Positions 54,271-63,468 of a DNA stretch of 64,000 nucleotides are shown here, in pieces (position 1 is the stretch's first letter; each line of letters starts with the position of its first letter). A program made the position numbers and the translations under genes. The notes under the pieces are model-generated. The model saw only the letters and a program-made list of their open reading frames with translations. It was not told the origin of the DNA and did no database searches. Source of the DNA: Clostridiaceae bacterium M8S5 (GTDB lineage Bacteria > Bacillota > Clostridia > Tissierellales > MCWD3); the NCBI GenBank assembly GCA_029227815.1, contig CP118523.1:4154001-4218000 (forward strand), in the 5' to 3' direction.

Positions 54271-56110
54271 ATTGATATATAAAGGATTTATGAAAATTCG
54301 TCAAATTAGACCATGGATGTTATCTTTAGTAGTAATTCGTTCAGTTTTTGAAGCTATTTCTCCTTTTATTACTATATATATGTCTGCCTTAATCATTGAT
54401 GGTATTATAGCAAAGTATGATTTTAACACTCTAATAACTTATGCTATGCTAGCAATTACATTTAATTTTATAGCAGTAATATCAATCAAGATATTAGATA
54501 AAAACATTAATCTATTTTACGAGGAATTCAACCATAAATTTGATATGATTTTAAGCCAAAAAATTGCAGATATAGACTACGCTAATGTTGAAAACCCTCA
54601 AACACATCAAAAGCTTCAAAAAATAAAAGAGCTTCGCAACCTTAATGGAACAGGCATATGGAATTTATTTAGTTCAGCTTCATTAATTACTAAAAACTTT
54701 TTTAAGATTATTTTTTCAATATCCTTAACATTTTCACTGTTTACTCTTAATGGAAATAACGATTCGTCAAATATACTGAATTTTGCTACATCAAAGCTAT
54801 GCTCTATCTTGTTGATTTCATGTATTGTAATTAATGTAATCCTTACTATGTATTCAAATTCTACATCTAAAAAGAACTACTTTGCTATTTTAAATGGCTT
54901 CGTACCTCTTAATAGAATATACTTTTACTATTTTACAAATTTTATTGCTTCTTATCACGCTGGAAAAGATACAAGGATATATAACCAGAAAAATTTAATA
55001 CTTAGCAAGCAAAATGATATAAATAATAATGCAAGGCTAATAACGAGTAAAATCGGTAAAAATGAAATTAAATACTCATCTATAACAATAATTTCAACTA
55101 TTATAATAACTACTCTTGTATATCTTTTCGTAAGCCTAAAAGCTTTAGCTGGATTATACGGTGTTGGTTCAATAGTAAAATATGTTGGAAGTATTAATGA
55201 GTTTATTGATAGTTTTACTACATTTATGAATGAATTTGCATCACTTCGTGCTAACAATGAAGGACTGATAGCATGTTTTGATTTTTTAGATATCAAAAAT
55301 GTGCTATATCAAGGTACATTACCTGTTGAAAAACGTTACGCTTGCGACAATGGGGACAATGATTATGAGATAGAGTTCTGTAATGTCAGCTTTAAATATC
55401 CTAGCTCTGAGGATTATGCACTAAAAAATGTTTCTGCCAAACTAAAAATTGGTAAGCGTTTGGCTGTGGTAGGCATGAATGGTAGTGGTAAAACAACTTT
55501 TATAAAACTGCTTTGTAGGCTTTATGACCCTACAGAAGGAATAATAAAGTTAAACGGTGTGGATATACGCAAATATGACTTTAAGGAGTATTATTCTTTG
55601 TTCTCTGTTGTATTTCAAGATTTTAAGCTTTTTTCGTTTCCTCTTGGTCAAAACGTAGGAAGTACAGTTGATTATGATATAGTTAAGGTTGAAGAAACTC
55701 TAGCCAAAGTCGGCTTTACAAAGCGTTATAGTAAAATGAAAAAAGGATGTAATACATTCCTTTACAAAGACTTTGAAGAAGATGGTGTTGAAATTTCTGG
55801 CGGAGAAGCACAGAAAATAGCCCTTGCTAGAGCATTATACAAAGATGCACCTTTTATAGTATTAGATGAGCCAACTTCTGCTCTTGATCCTGTTGCAGAG
55901 TTTGAAATATACTCTAAATTCAATGAAGTAGTATCTAATAGAACAGCTATTTATATCTCTCACAGATTATCTTCGTGTAGATTCTGTGATGATATCGCTG
56001 TATTCCATGAAGGTAAACTTATTCAGCGTGGTAATCATGATACACTATTAGCTAATGATAAAGGGAAATATCATGAGCTGTGGAATGCACAAGCACAGTA
56101 TTATGCTTAA
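54245..56110 (+). CDS. ABC half-transporter (permease plus ATPase), second of a pair
   Basis: The start is ATG 54245 with AAGGAGGG upstream, inside the end of the previous gene; the frame is open further upstream but overlaps deeply. 621 residues. Membrane helices in the first 310 residues or so; ATPase with Walker A GMNGSGKTT (about 408), signature ISGGEAQ (about 516) and Walker B FIVLDEPTSA (about 537). It is a diverged partner of the first half-transporter and the last gene of the LytTR-exporter unit. Confidence 0.9.
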   Translation: MKQLKSDVRLIYKGFMKIRQIRPWMLSLVVIRSVFEAISPFITIYMSALIIDGIIAKYDFNTLITYAMLAITFNFIAVISIKILDKNINLFYEEFNHKFDMILSQKIADIDYANVENPQTHQKLQKIKELRNLNGTGIWNLFSSASLITKNFFKIIFSISLTFSLFTLNGNNDSSNILNFATSKLCSILLISCIVINVILTMYSNSTSKKNYFAILNGFVPLNRIYFYYFTNFIASYHAGKDTRIYNQKNLILSKQNDINNNARLITSKIGKNEIKYSSITIISTIIITTLVYLFVSLKALAGLYGVGSIVKYVGSINEFIDSFTTFMNEFASLRANNEGLIACFDFLDIKNVLYQGTLPVEKRYACDNGDNDYEIEFCNVSFKYPSSEDYALKNVSAKLKIGKRLAVVGMNGSGKTTFIKLLCRLYDPTEGIIKLNGVDIRKYDFKEYYSLFSVVFQDFKLFSFPLGQNVGSTVDYDIVKVEETLAKVGFTKRYSKMKKGCNTFLYKDFEEDGVEISGGEAQKIALARALYKDAPFIVLDEPTSALDPVAEFEIYSKFNEVVSNRTAIYISHRLSSCRFCDDIAVFHEGKLIQRGNHDTLLANDKGKYHELWNAQAQYYA

Positions 56111-56172
56111 TTTTTTATATGATTCATGTGAATAAAAAATAGATTAACAGTAAAAGTATTAAATACAAAACA

Positions 56173-56214
56173 AAATCGACCACTTATTATTACCTTTATG
56201 TTAGTGGTCGATTT
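56173..56214. terminator. Bidirectional terminator after the ABC pair
   Basis: Perfect stem AAATCGACCAC / GTGGTCGATTT around a 20-base loop between convergent genes. Confidence 0.85.
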
Positions 56215-56234
56215 ATATTTAATAAATCGTTATT

Positions 56235-57143
56235 TTAGACTTCATATTCTCTCATATTTATAATCCTTATTACCAAATATAATGACGATAGTATTAATAC
56301 TATTGAACATACAACTGAACCTTCAATTCCAAATGAGCCTCCAGAAATTATATGATTCCCTTGAGCTTGAAGCTTGATTAATGAGCCACCTGGTGCAACG
56401 TTTCCACTTACCTGAACACCTACAATATTGCCTTGCATCCAGTTCCATGCACCATGCAAACCACATATGCCCCATAAGCTTTTTTTATAAACCACATAAA
56501 GTGAAGCAAATAGTCCGAATGAAACAAGGTTAATTACTGGCATTATACTAATTGAATTATTCCCTAAGTGAACTGCTGCAAATATTATCGAGCTAAATAT
56601 TAGGGCAATAGGTACATTATATTTCTCTCCTAAAAGAGGAAGCATCCATCCTCTATAAATTACTTCTTCTGTTCCTCCCTGTATAATCCAGCCTATTAAA
56701 ATAAACATAATAGTCGGCAACATCTGCGTACCTACATTTTGTGCTTTGGGAACAAATTTTAATCCTCCCAATAATACAATTATAAGCGTAGTCAATCCAA
56801 GCATAATTAATCCTATTATAAATCCAATAATATAGTGCTTAAATGCACCTTCCTTTTGAAACCCTAAATCCCTGATAGTCCTTTTTTCCCTATATTTCAC
56901 TATTGCAAATATTAACAGTGATATGAAACCGAAACCAAATGATAAGTTGATAAATAGATTCCAGTAAGGCTGTGTTTTCTCTGGAAATAAAGCTTCTCCA
57001 ATTATATTAGCTGGCATACCTCCAGCCGTGATAATCATAAATGAAAGAACCCCAAACCAGATAAGATTACGATTTACTTTTGTTTTTTCAGCTAGTCCAA
57101 AAAGTCCAATTTTGTTTGAAAATCCATTTTTATAATTTTTCAT
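56235..57143 (-). CDS. CPBP-family intramembrane metalloprotease
   Basis: 302 residues with about eight membrane helices. Motifs: GGTEEVIYRGWMLP (E159, E160, R164), FAAVHLGN (H192) and GLHGAWNWMQG. A CPBP protease next to a LytTR-controlled ABC exporter suggests self-protection or peptide processing, as in several bacteriocin clusters, but it is convergent with the exporter and so not in its operon. A second family member is at 22069. Confidence 0.85.
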   Translation of the reverse strand: MKNYKNGFSNKIGLFGLAEKTKVNRNLIWFGVLSFMIITAGGMPANIIGEALFPEKTQPYWNLFINLSFGFGFISLLIFAIVKYREKRTIRDLGFQKEGAFKHYIIGFIIGLIMLGLTTLIIVLLGGLKFVPKAQNVGTQMLPTIMFILIGWIIQGGTEEVIYRGWMLPLLGEKYNVPIALIFSSIIFAAVHLGNNSISIMPVINLVSFGLFASLYVVYKKSLWGICGLHGAWNWMQGNIVGVQVSGNVAPGGSLIKLQAQGNHIISGGSFGIEGSVVCSIVLILSSLYLVIRIINMREYEV

Positions 57144-57288
57144 ATTATCACCTCATCAATAAGGTTATAATGTGTAGCCCTATACATGTCAACACAATAT
57201 TAACCCAATATATGATACTTTTATTACATAGTGCGCACTTGACTACACATTTTTTATTTACTGGATTTTAGACCAATTATATTTATCC

Positions 57289-58332
57289 CTAACACATACT
57301 AACATGATCTCCTCTATCTATAACCAGCTTCATGTCTATATTACTAATATCTCTAGCTATAGCGTCTCTATATTCAGCGGCTTCTAGTCCGCTTATATTC
57401 TTATTATTGTATAATGTGTACTTTTCTCTAACTCTTTTAGGTGATAAGTTTGGCATGATGACATTTGCACCAGCTAATAATCCTAACTCTCTTCCTTTTT
57501 CATGTATTGAATTTAGGGCTGTCGTAGCTGGCAATAGTACTTTAGGGTTTACCAGTCTAACAATTGATAACATTATCAATGTCATATCAACATCACCTGC
57601 TTTATAGCTCTTAAATGGTGTATCTTTATGTGGTATAAAAGGTCCCAACCCTACCATGTGTGGGGTGAATTCTTTTATAAACATGATATCCCTTACCATA
57701 TACTCTACCTCTTGATATGGCGAACCAACCATGAAGCCTGCACCTACTTGAAATCCTATCTCTTTTAAATTTCTTAAGCACTTAATTCTGCTTTTTAAAG
57801 TCATTGTGTTAGGATGTAGTTTATTATAATGTTTCTCATCTATTGTTTCATGTCTTAATAAAAATCTATCTGCCCCTGCTTGATACAGTTTTTTATAACA
57901 TTCATAGCTCTTCTCTCCGATAGATAATGTTATTGCGCAGTTTGGATAATTCTCCTTTATAGAACTAACGATGTCCACCATTTTTTCATCTGTAAAACAT
58001 CCGTCCTCTCCACCTTGTAGTACAAATGTACGAAATCCTGCTTCATAGCCATATTTACAGCACTCTAGTATCTCTTTTTTATCTAATCTATATCTATCTG
58101 CATTTTTATTACTTCTTCTTATTCCACAGTATATGCAGTCATTTTTACAGTAATTTGTAAACTCTATAAGTCCTCTAAAAAACACTACTCTCCCATATAT
58201 TTCATCTCTTTTTTTGCATGCTTTATTATATAAATAGTTTTTAGTATCTTCATCTATGTTAGTAATAAATTCTACTAACTCTCCACTCTCAAACGATTCT
58301 CCTCTATAAAGTCTATCTACAAATTCTTTCAT
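57289..58332 (-). CDS. hydE: [FeFe]-hydrogenase maturase HydE (radical SAM)
   Basis: The ATG at 58332 is preferred: family members begin MKE, and GGGATGG lies 9 bases upstream; an in-frame ATG at 58350 would overlap hydF. 347 residues. The cluster motif is CKNDCIYC (C62, C66, C69 from this start), followed by IRRSNKNADRYRL; LQGGEDG, GAGFMVGSPYQ and PFIPHKDTPF are family marks. HydE takes part in building the H-cluster diiron subsite. It follows hydF by 2 bp, so the two are co-translated. HydG is not in the window. Confidence 0.93.
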   Translation of the reverse strand: MKEFVDRLYRGESFESGELVEFITNIDEDTKNYLYNKACKKRDEIYGRVVFFRGLIEFTNYCKNDCIYCGIRRSNKNADRYRLDKKEILECCKYGYEAGFRTFVLQGGEDGCFTDEKMVDIVSSIKENYPNCAITLSIGEKSYECYKKLYQAGADRFLLRHETIDEKHYNKLHPNTMTLKSRIKCLRNLKEIGFQVGAGFMVGSPYQEVEYMVRDIMFIKEFTPHMVGLGPFIPHKDTPFKSYKAGDVDMTLIMLSIVRLVNPKVLLPATTALNSIHEKGRELGLLAGANVIMPNLSPKRVREKYTLYNNKNISGLEAAEYRDAIARDISNIDMKLVIDRGDHVSMC

Positions 58333-58334
58333 GG

Positions 58335-59567
58335 TTACTGACCATCCCATATCTTTTTGACATTGTTAAATGGCTCTAGTGCTCTATCTAATATACCATG
58401 GACATAAGCTATGAATATTCCGTAATTTACTATCGGTACTTCTAGTTTCTTTACACTGTCTATTCTACTAACCATTCCAGCTCTGTTGAGCATACATCCT
58501 CCACAGTGTATAATTAGTGCGTATTTTTTAGCATCCTCTGTAAAACCACTACCTGAAGAATACTCATACTCAAAATCTTTTCCTGTTTTTTGCTTTAACC
58601 ATCTAGGAATTTTTACTCGTCCAATATCATCTTCTTGTCTATGGTGAGTACATGCCTCTGATATTAATATTCTATCTCCGTCTTTAAGATTACTGATTGC
58701 TTTTGCTCCCTTTATTAACTCTAATAAATCTCCTTTAAACCTAGCAAATAAAATAGAAAAAGACGTCAGAGGTATATTATTAGGAGTATCTTTAGAAACA
58801 CCTTCAAATGCTTGTGAATCTGTAATAACTAGTTTAACCTTTCCCTCTAAAGCTTCTAGTGTTTCTTTTAACTCTGTCTCTTTGGTAACTACTGAGATAG
58901 CATCATGATCTAATATATCTCTAACTGTTTGTTGCTGAGGTAAAATAAGTCTACCTTTTGGGGCTGCTTTATCTATAGGGGTAACTAACACTATAATATC
59001 TTTAGGTTTTATTAGGTCACCAACTAATTTTATATCATTTTTTTCTTGGGGTTTTATATCTATTATTTTTTGTTTTAGTTCTTCTATTCCTATTCTCTCA
59101 AGGGATGATACGCATACTACTTCTACCCCCAACTGATTGCTCAACTTGTCTTTTGATATTTTATTTTCATCTGCTATATCTATTTTGTTAAGAACTAAAG
59201 CTACTGGTATCTTTTTCTCTTTTATTTTGTTTATCAATTCTCTTTCATAATCTGATACTCCAAGCGTGGCATCTGCTATTATTAGTGCTACATCAGTCTT
59301 ATTTAATACCTCTAAAGATTTTTTTACTCTTAGCTCCCCTAAACTCCCGCTGTCATCTATTCCTGCTGTGTCTATTATCACACATGGACCTATTGGCAAT
59401 ATTTCCATAGATTTATAAACTGGATCTGTAGTAGTTCCTTTCACCTCTGAAACTATAGCTATGTCTTGATTTGTTATAGCATTAATTACACTTGATTTAC
59501 CAGCATTTCTCTTGCCAAACAGAGCTATATGAACCCTATTTGAGCGTGGGGTTTTGTTTAAACTCAT
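58335..59567 (-). CDS. hydF: [FeFe]-hydrogenase H-cluster maturation GTPase HydF
   Basis: The start is ATG 59567 after GGAGGTG; the frame is open upstream without a site. 410 residues. The GTPase domain has GKRNAGKSS (18-26), DTAG and NKID. A dimer domain follows, then the cluster domain with EACTHHRQEDDIGR and HCGGCMLNRAG, which give the Cys ligands of the 4Fe-4S cluster. HydF is the scaffold that receives the diiron unit and loads it into hydrogenase. An unusual leader lies upstream (see the promoter, leader peptide and hairpin entries). Confidence 0.95.
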   Translation of the reverse strand: MSLNKTPRSNRVHIALFGKRNAGKSSVINAITNQDIAIVSEVKGTTTDPVYKSMEILPIGPCVIIDTAGIDDSGSLGELRVKKSLEVLNKTDVALIIADATLGVSDYERELINKIKEKKIPVALVLNKIDIADENKISKDKLSNQLGVEVVCVSSLERIGIEELKQKIIDIKPQEKNDIKLVGDLIKPKDIIVLVTPIDKAAPKGRLILPQQQTVRDILDHDAISVVTKETELKETLEALEGKVKLVITDSQAFEGVSKDTPNNIPLTSFSILFARFKGDLLELIKGAKAISNLKDGDRILISEACTHHRQEDDIGRVKIPRWLKQKTGKDFEYEYSSGSGFTEDAKKYALIIHCGGCMLNRAGMVSRIDSVKKLEVPIVNYGIFIAYVHGILDRALEPFNNVKKIWDGQ

Positions 59568-59617
59568 TATCACACCTCCATAACTCCTTCCAGCATGATA
59601 TATCTGACTTTTTCTTT

Positions 59618-59662
59618 TTAAATACAAAAACTTCCTACAAAAAGGAAGTCTATAAGAATCAT
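59618..59662 (-). CDS. Possible 14-residue leader peptide upstream of hydF
   Basis: ATG at 59662 preceded by GAGGGAG nine bases upstream; it reads MILIDFLFVGSFCI and stops. It runs straight through the hairpin at 59630-59649, so a ribosome on it would unfold the hairpin. This is a prediction from position; the peptide is hydrophobic and has no evident regulatory codon run. Confidence 0.4.
   Translation of the reverse strand: MILIDFLFVGSFCI
59630..59649 (-). terminator. Terminator-like hairpin in the hydF leader
   Basis: In the minus-strand RNA, ACTTCC and GGAAGT pair around TTTTTGTA, followed by TTTTTGTATTT. No minus-strand gene lies upstream for it to end, so it is probably an attenuator between the predicted promoter and hydF. 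Confidence 0.6.
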
Positions 59663-59772
59663 ATTTTACAACTCCCTCTCAAATCAGATTATCTTTTTAG
59701 AAAGGTATTTTTATTTTAAACTCAAACAAATCTGTAAAGAAATTCTCTACAAATTTGAATTAGATTGTCTAT

Positions 59773-59801
59773 ATTTTATCAATCTCTATTTTAAAAGTCA
59801 A
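59773..59801 (-). promoter_or_regulatory. Candidate promoter of hydF-hydE
   Basis: On the minus strand TTGACT (59801-59796), 17 bases, then TAAAAT (59778-59773). The predicted start near 59766 gives a leader of about 200 nt that contains the hairpin at 59630-59649. Confidence 0.6.
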
Positions 59802-60000
59802 TAGTTATTAAACTTTGTTTATTTTTAGTTTTTGGGATTTTTGACCTATTGCTATTGTTATTTTATGTATTATAAACTATAATGTTATTTATGATTCATA
59901 GTTTTATTATAATATTTACATTTGACTGGTTTTATGCAACAATATAAATATATACATATACTGTAAATTCGGCTTCACTATTGAAAGGAAGTGAAAACTT

Positions 60001-62019
60001 TTGAATTTATTTTGCTTTAAATCAAAGCTAACGACTTGTTTATGCATAATAATTATTGCAATACTGCTTTCTACAACAATCCTAGCTACTGACAACTCAT
60101 TCTCAGATATAAACTCAAACGACTGGTATACTAGTAGTATAAAACTATTAGTTGAAAAAAACATAATAAATGGCTATCCTGATAACACTTTTAGGCCGAA
60201 TGAAAATATCAATGTTGATGCATTTTTAAAAATCGTGATAACCTCTCTTAATCACGATATACAAAAGTATGACGGCTACTGGGCACTTGGTTATATAAAT
60301 AAAGCTATTGAACTTAAGTTGATAGATGAAAGCGAGTTTGAAGCTTATAACGTCCCTATTACTCGTGGTCAAATGGCTAAAATAATAGTTAAATGCATTG
60401 ATATTCCTGAAAATGAGGATTTCTCAGTTTATTCTAAAATAATACCTGACTACAATAGTATAAATAACTCTTATAAAGACTATGTACTAAGTGCTTTTGC
60501 AAGTGGTATTATTACAGGATATCCTTCAGGAGAGTTTAAGGAAAATGAAAACGCCACTCGAGCGCAAAGCTGTATCATCATAAACAGGATGCTAGATAAA
60601 AACTTGCGTAAAGTCCCTAATATACCAAATAACATTTTAACACAATATCCAAAGCTTGAGAAAAAAATGTATTTGGATAAAGAAAAAGAATTATCCAATT
60701 TTGAACAATCCTTGTATACTAACACAAAAGTTATGGAAGAAAAAGTCCTTACGATAGAATCTCAAATGGCTAATCTTGAACTGTTTTTAAATAAAAAGAT
60801 TAAGCTTTTAGTTTCTGAAAATAAGCCTCATGTATATGATAACGGAGATTTACAATATGGCTACAGAGAAGATGGAAATTATGACAGCGAAACATTGATT
60901 ATTCTTAAAAGCGGTACAAAGCTTTATTATACTAACTATAAAAATTCTTCTGCAAATGGCAATGGAATGATACTTTGGGAAGATGGCGACAAATATATAG
61001 GTAACTTTAAAAATGGAAAAAAACATGGTAAAGGCAAATACGTATTCAAAAATAGTAATGAGTATATAGGTTATTTTAAAAATGGAGACTTTGATGGTTT
61101 AGGAATTTACAAATATATAGGTAACGAAAGATACATAGGTAATTTCTACAAAGACTTAAAATCTGGTCTTGGGACTTATTATTTTTCTAATGGCGATAAA
61201 TATATTGGTAACTTTAAAAATGAACTATTTGATGGCAAAGGTGTTTTTATATCTGCTACTAAAAATAAATCTACTAATCATCTAAAATACATTGGTAGCT
61301 TTAAAGGCGATAAAAGATACGGCTTTGGAGCAAGTTATTGGACAGATGGTTCTAAATATATTGGCTATTTTAATGGTACTATTGATAGGTCTAAACATGG
61401 CTGTTATATTTACAACAATGGTGATTTGCATATAAGAAATGATGTTGTTGATGAAATAACTGAAAAGGGTAAATATATCTGGTCTGATGGATTAACTTAT
61501 ATAGGTTTGTTTGATTTAGAAAATAACAGACTTAGCAAAGACCCTCTGTATTATTCCCCTGATAAAGAAAAAAGTATATTTAATGATGTCATTGACGATA
61601 TATTAAGAAAAATAATTGATTCAAAAATGTCAGATTTACAAAAGGAGAAAGCTATTCACGATTATATAATAAACAATACTGTTTATTATAAATATGATAA
61701 AGATTCGATAAAAGATATACCTGAGTATTGTCATACTGCTTACGGTGTGCTTATATATGGCACTGGGGTATGTGATGGTTATGCTGAAGCAACTAATGTG
61801 CTTTTAAACAGAGTTGGTATTGAATCAAAATTAGTTTTCGGTCATGCAAAGAATAAAGATAACACTGATACTATTGGGCATGCATGGAATTTAGTAAAAA
61901 TTGACGGTAAGTATTATCACCTTGATGTTACGTGGGATGATGACGATGAAAATCAAAAAGCATGCTATGATTTCTTTAATTTGACTGATGAAGAGATGAG
62001 AAAAACGCATAAGTGGTAA
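60001..62019 (+). CDS. Surface protein with SLH domains, MORN repeats and a transglutaminase-like domain
   Basis: 672 residues from a TTG start with AAAGGAAGTG upstream. A signal peptide ends near 30. Two or three S-layer-homology domains fill about 33-205 (FSDINSNDWYTSSIKLLVEK, NGYPDNTFRPNENI, ITGYPSGEFKENENATRAQ), tethering it to cell-wall polymers. A coiled part follows, then six or so MORN repeats (about 315-480; DGDKYIGNFKNGKKHGKGKY is one). The last part is a transglutaminase-like cysteine domain with C591 (GVCDGYAEA), H627 (GHAWN) and D642 (DVTWDD). It ends abruptly at HKW, where relatives usually have a short tail. I infer a wall-bound crosslinking or peptidase-like enzyme. Confidence 0.88.
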   Translation: MNLFCFKSKLTTCLCIIIIAILLSTTILATDNSFSDINSNDWYTSSIKLLVEKNIINGYPDNTFRPNENINVDAFLKIVITSLNHDIQKYDGYWALGYINKAIELKLIDESEFEAYNVPITRGQMAKIIVKCIDIPENEDFSVYSKIIPDYNSINNSYKDYVLSAFASGIITGYPSGEFKENENATRAQSCIIINRMLDKNLRKVPNIPNNILTQYPKLEKKMYLDKEKELSNFEQSLYTNTKVMEEKVLTIESQMANLELFLNKKIKLLVSENKPHVYDNGDLQYGYREDGNYDSETLIILKSGTKLYYTNYKNSSANGNGMILWEDGDKYIGNFKNGKKHGKGKYVFKNSNEYIGYFKNGDFDGLGIYKYIGNERYIGNFYKDLKSGLGTYYFSNGDKYIGNFKNELFDGKGVFISATKNKSTNHLKYIGSFKGDKRYGFGASYWTDGSKYIGYFNGTIDRSKHGCYIYNNGDLHIRNDVVDEITEKGKYIWSDGLTYIGLFDLENNRLSKDPLYYSPDKEKSIFNDVIDDILRKIIDSKMSDLQKEKAIHDYIINNTVYYKYDKDSIKDIPEYCHTAYGVLIYGTGVCDGYAEATNVLLNRVGIESKLVFGHAKNKDNTDTIGHAWNLVKIDGKYYHLDVTWDDDDENQKACYDFFNLTDEEMRKTHKW

Positions 62020-62044
62020 GTATGTAAAGAGATATCCATGTTAT

Positions 62045-62074
62045 TGACCTATAATTCAATTGAATTATAGGTCA
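62045..62074. terminator. Perfect 30-bp palindrome after the SLH-MORN gene
   Basis: Arms TGACCTATAATTCAA and its complement, with no loop spacer, 25 bp past the stop codon. Probable terminator, though there is no T-run. Confidence 0.55.
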
Positions 62075-62113
62075 TAAATTTTATATCTTAATTTAATAAT
62101 ATAAACAAAAATA

Positions 62114-62304
62114 ACCTTGCATTCACAAGATTCTCAGACTGTAGACAAAAGCCCAATTTCTGCGTTGTTGTTAAAATTTGCGTTGCTCACTTACCTCTAA
62201 GTAAGCTGTGCTACTCGATTTTAACACGCCTTGAATTTGAACCCTTACTACAATCTAGATGATTTTGTCATCAACCTAAGAACCTAGCATTCACAAGGTT
62301 CTCT
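62114..62304. repeat. MITE-like palindromic repeat element flanked by 22-bp direct repeats
   Basis: A 22-bp word starting ACCTTGCATTCACAAG near 62114 recurs as ACCTAGCATTCACAAG near 62283, each ending in TTCTC. Between them is a long imperfect hairpin from about 62168 to 62223: GTTAAAAT ... CACTTAC and GTAAG ... ATTTTAAC. Outer parts GTAGACAAAA and TTTTGTCATC also pair in part. There is no coding capacity. This is the form of a small non-autonomous mobile element or of a family of dispersed intergenic repeats. Confidence 0.6.
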
Positions 62305-62326
62305 CATAACATTGTTTCTGTTTTTT

Positions 62327-63052
62327 CTAAGAAAAAACAACCCTTATTTTAGTAAAATAAAGAGTAAATTTGCTCTTAATCCCACTATCAGCACCTATTA
62401 TAATCCAAGCTTCTCCTTTTTCATTTGTTGTTATGTCTAAAATTGTTTCAAAGCTTTTATATTGATATGATTCATCTTTTGTACCATTAGTTTTATATAT
62501 ATCTCCTAATATTCTCATATCATTTCCACTACATCCAAAGTCTCCAGTGTCTATATTTATTAACTTCAACCCTTTTTTCTGTCTTTCTTTTGGTTCTTCA
62601 TTTACTATTCCAGCCTTTATAAACACTCTATCTTTTGCTGAGAGTTTATCTCTTGATTGATTTGTAGCTATATCGAAAGATAGCCTTACTTTATATTTTT
62701 TATTTGGTTTTAAATCATCCTTTGGAGACAATTTCTTTGTAATATACATAAATATATTGTCTTGTGCAACTGTGTATTTCATCATTATCCCTTTTCTACT
62801 GCTTCCTTTAACAGGGATTTTTGAGTGCCTAGCTTCTAATCCATATTTTTTTATATCTGCTACTGAAACATTTGAAAAATCATATGTCCATCCTTCATTA
62901 TTATTAATCATACAATATAATTTATTTGGTGGATTTAGTGAGTTCATGTTATCAAAATCATATTTTTTACTAATTTCATCTTTATTTTCACAGCCATTGG
63001 TTATAACTACTAAGCAACTAACCAATATAGTAAATAATATTTTGTTTCTCAT
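62327..63052 (-). CDS. Lipoprotein with a carbohydrate-binding-like fold
   Basis: 241 residues, AGGAGG before the ATG. The signal ends ITNGC (C21). The mature protein is a beta-sandwich type: YKVRLSFDIATNQS, GIMMKYTVAQDNIFMYI and a C-terminal KSFETILDITTNEKGEAWIIIGADSG, similar in look to carbohydrate-binding modules. It stands alone, convergent with the surface protein at 60001. The function is not known. Confidence 0.68.
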   Translation of the reverse strand: MRNKILFTILVSCLVVITNGCENKDEISKKYDFDNMNSLNPPNKLYCMINNNEGWTYDFSNVSVADIKKYGLEARHSKIPVKGSSRKGIMMKYTVAQDNIFMYITKKLSPKDDLKPNKKYKVRLSFDIATNQSRDKLSAKDRVFIKAGIVNEEPKERQKKGLKLINIDTGDFGCSGNDMRILGDIYKTNGTKDESYQYKSFETILDITTNEKGEAWIIIGADSGIKSKFTLYFTKIRVVFS

Positions 63053-63221
63053 ATTATCCTCCTAATCTTTCTTTGTATATTATTCTTTTCTATAATTGAT
63101 ATATTATCCTTAAACTTTATATAGTTATATAGGTTTATTTTTCTAGGAATAAATTATAGACAAATAAAAAAAATATTAATGTTCAGATTAAAATAATATA
63201 TGACTAAAAGGAGAATAGTTT

Positions 63222-63416
63222 ATGAGTGATTTTAAGGTAAAAGATGCCCAATATGATCCAGCTAGAGAAGCTCTACAAATAGAATTTGAAAATGGTACTA
63301 AATACCAATATCATGATGTACCAGCTATGTCCTATTATGGTTTTATAAATGCAGATTATCAAATAGGATATATTACAGATTTTTTAAATAAGAACTATGA
63401 ATTTTATCAACTATAA
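63222..63416 (+). CDS. KTSC-domain small protein
   Basis: 64 residues, AAAGGAGAATAGTTT before the ATG. The pattern AQYDPAREALQIEFENGTKYQYHDVP, then a glycine and INKNY-like end (FLNKNYEFYQL), matches the KTSC family, small proteins of unknown role sometimes linked to RNA or lysyl-tRNA synthetase fusions. The usual catalytic-looking serine of KTSC is absent or shifted. A hairpin follows. Confidence 0.75.
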   Translation: MSDFKVKDAQYDPAREALQIEFENGTKYQYHDVPAMSYYGFINADYQIGYITDFLNKNYEFYQL

Positions 63417-63436
63417 GTGGATATAGAAATAACAAA

Positions 63437-63468
63437 GAGGGTGCTTATATACCTCTAAGGCACCCCTC
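63437..63468 (+). terminator. Terminator of the KTSC gene
   Basis: Stem GAGGGTGC / GCACCCCTC (one bulged base) around a 15-base loop, about 20 bp past the stop codon. Confidence 0.6.

Noticed and set aside
62114..62304. CRISPR array from the repeated ACCT-GCATTCACAAG words
   Set aside because: Only two copies about 170 bp apart, with a palindrome and not unique spacers between them, and no cas gene in the window.
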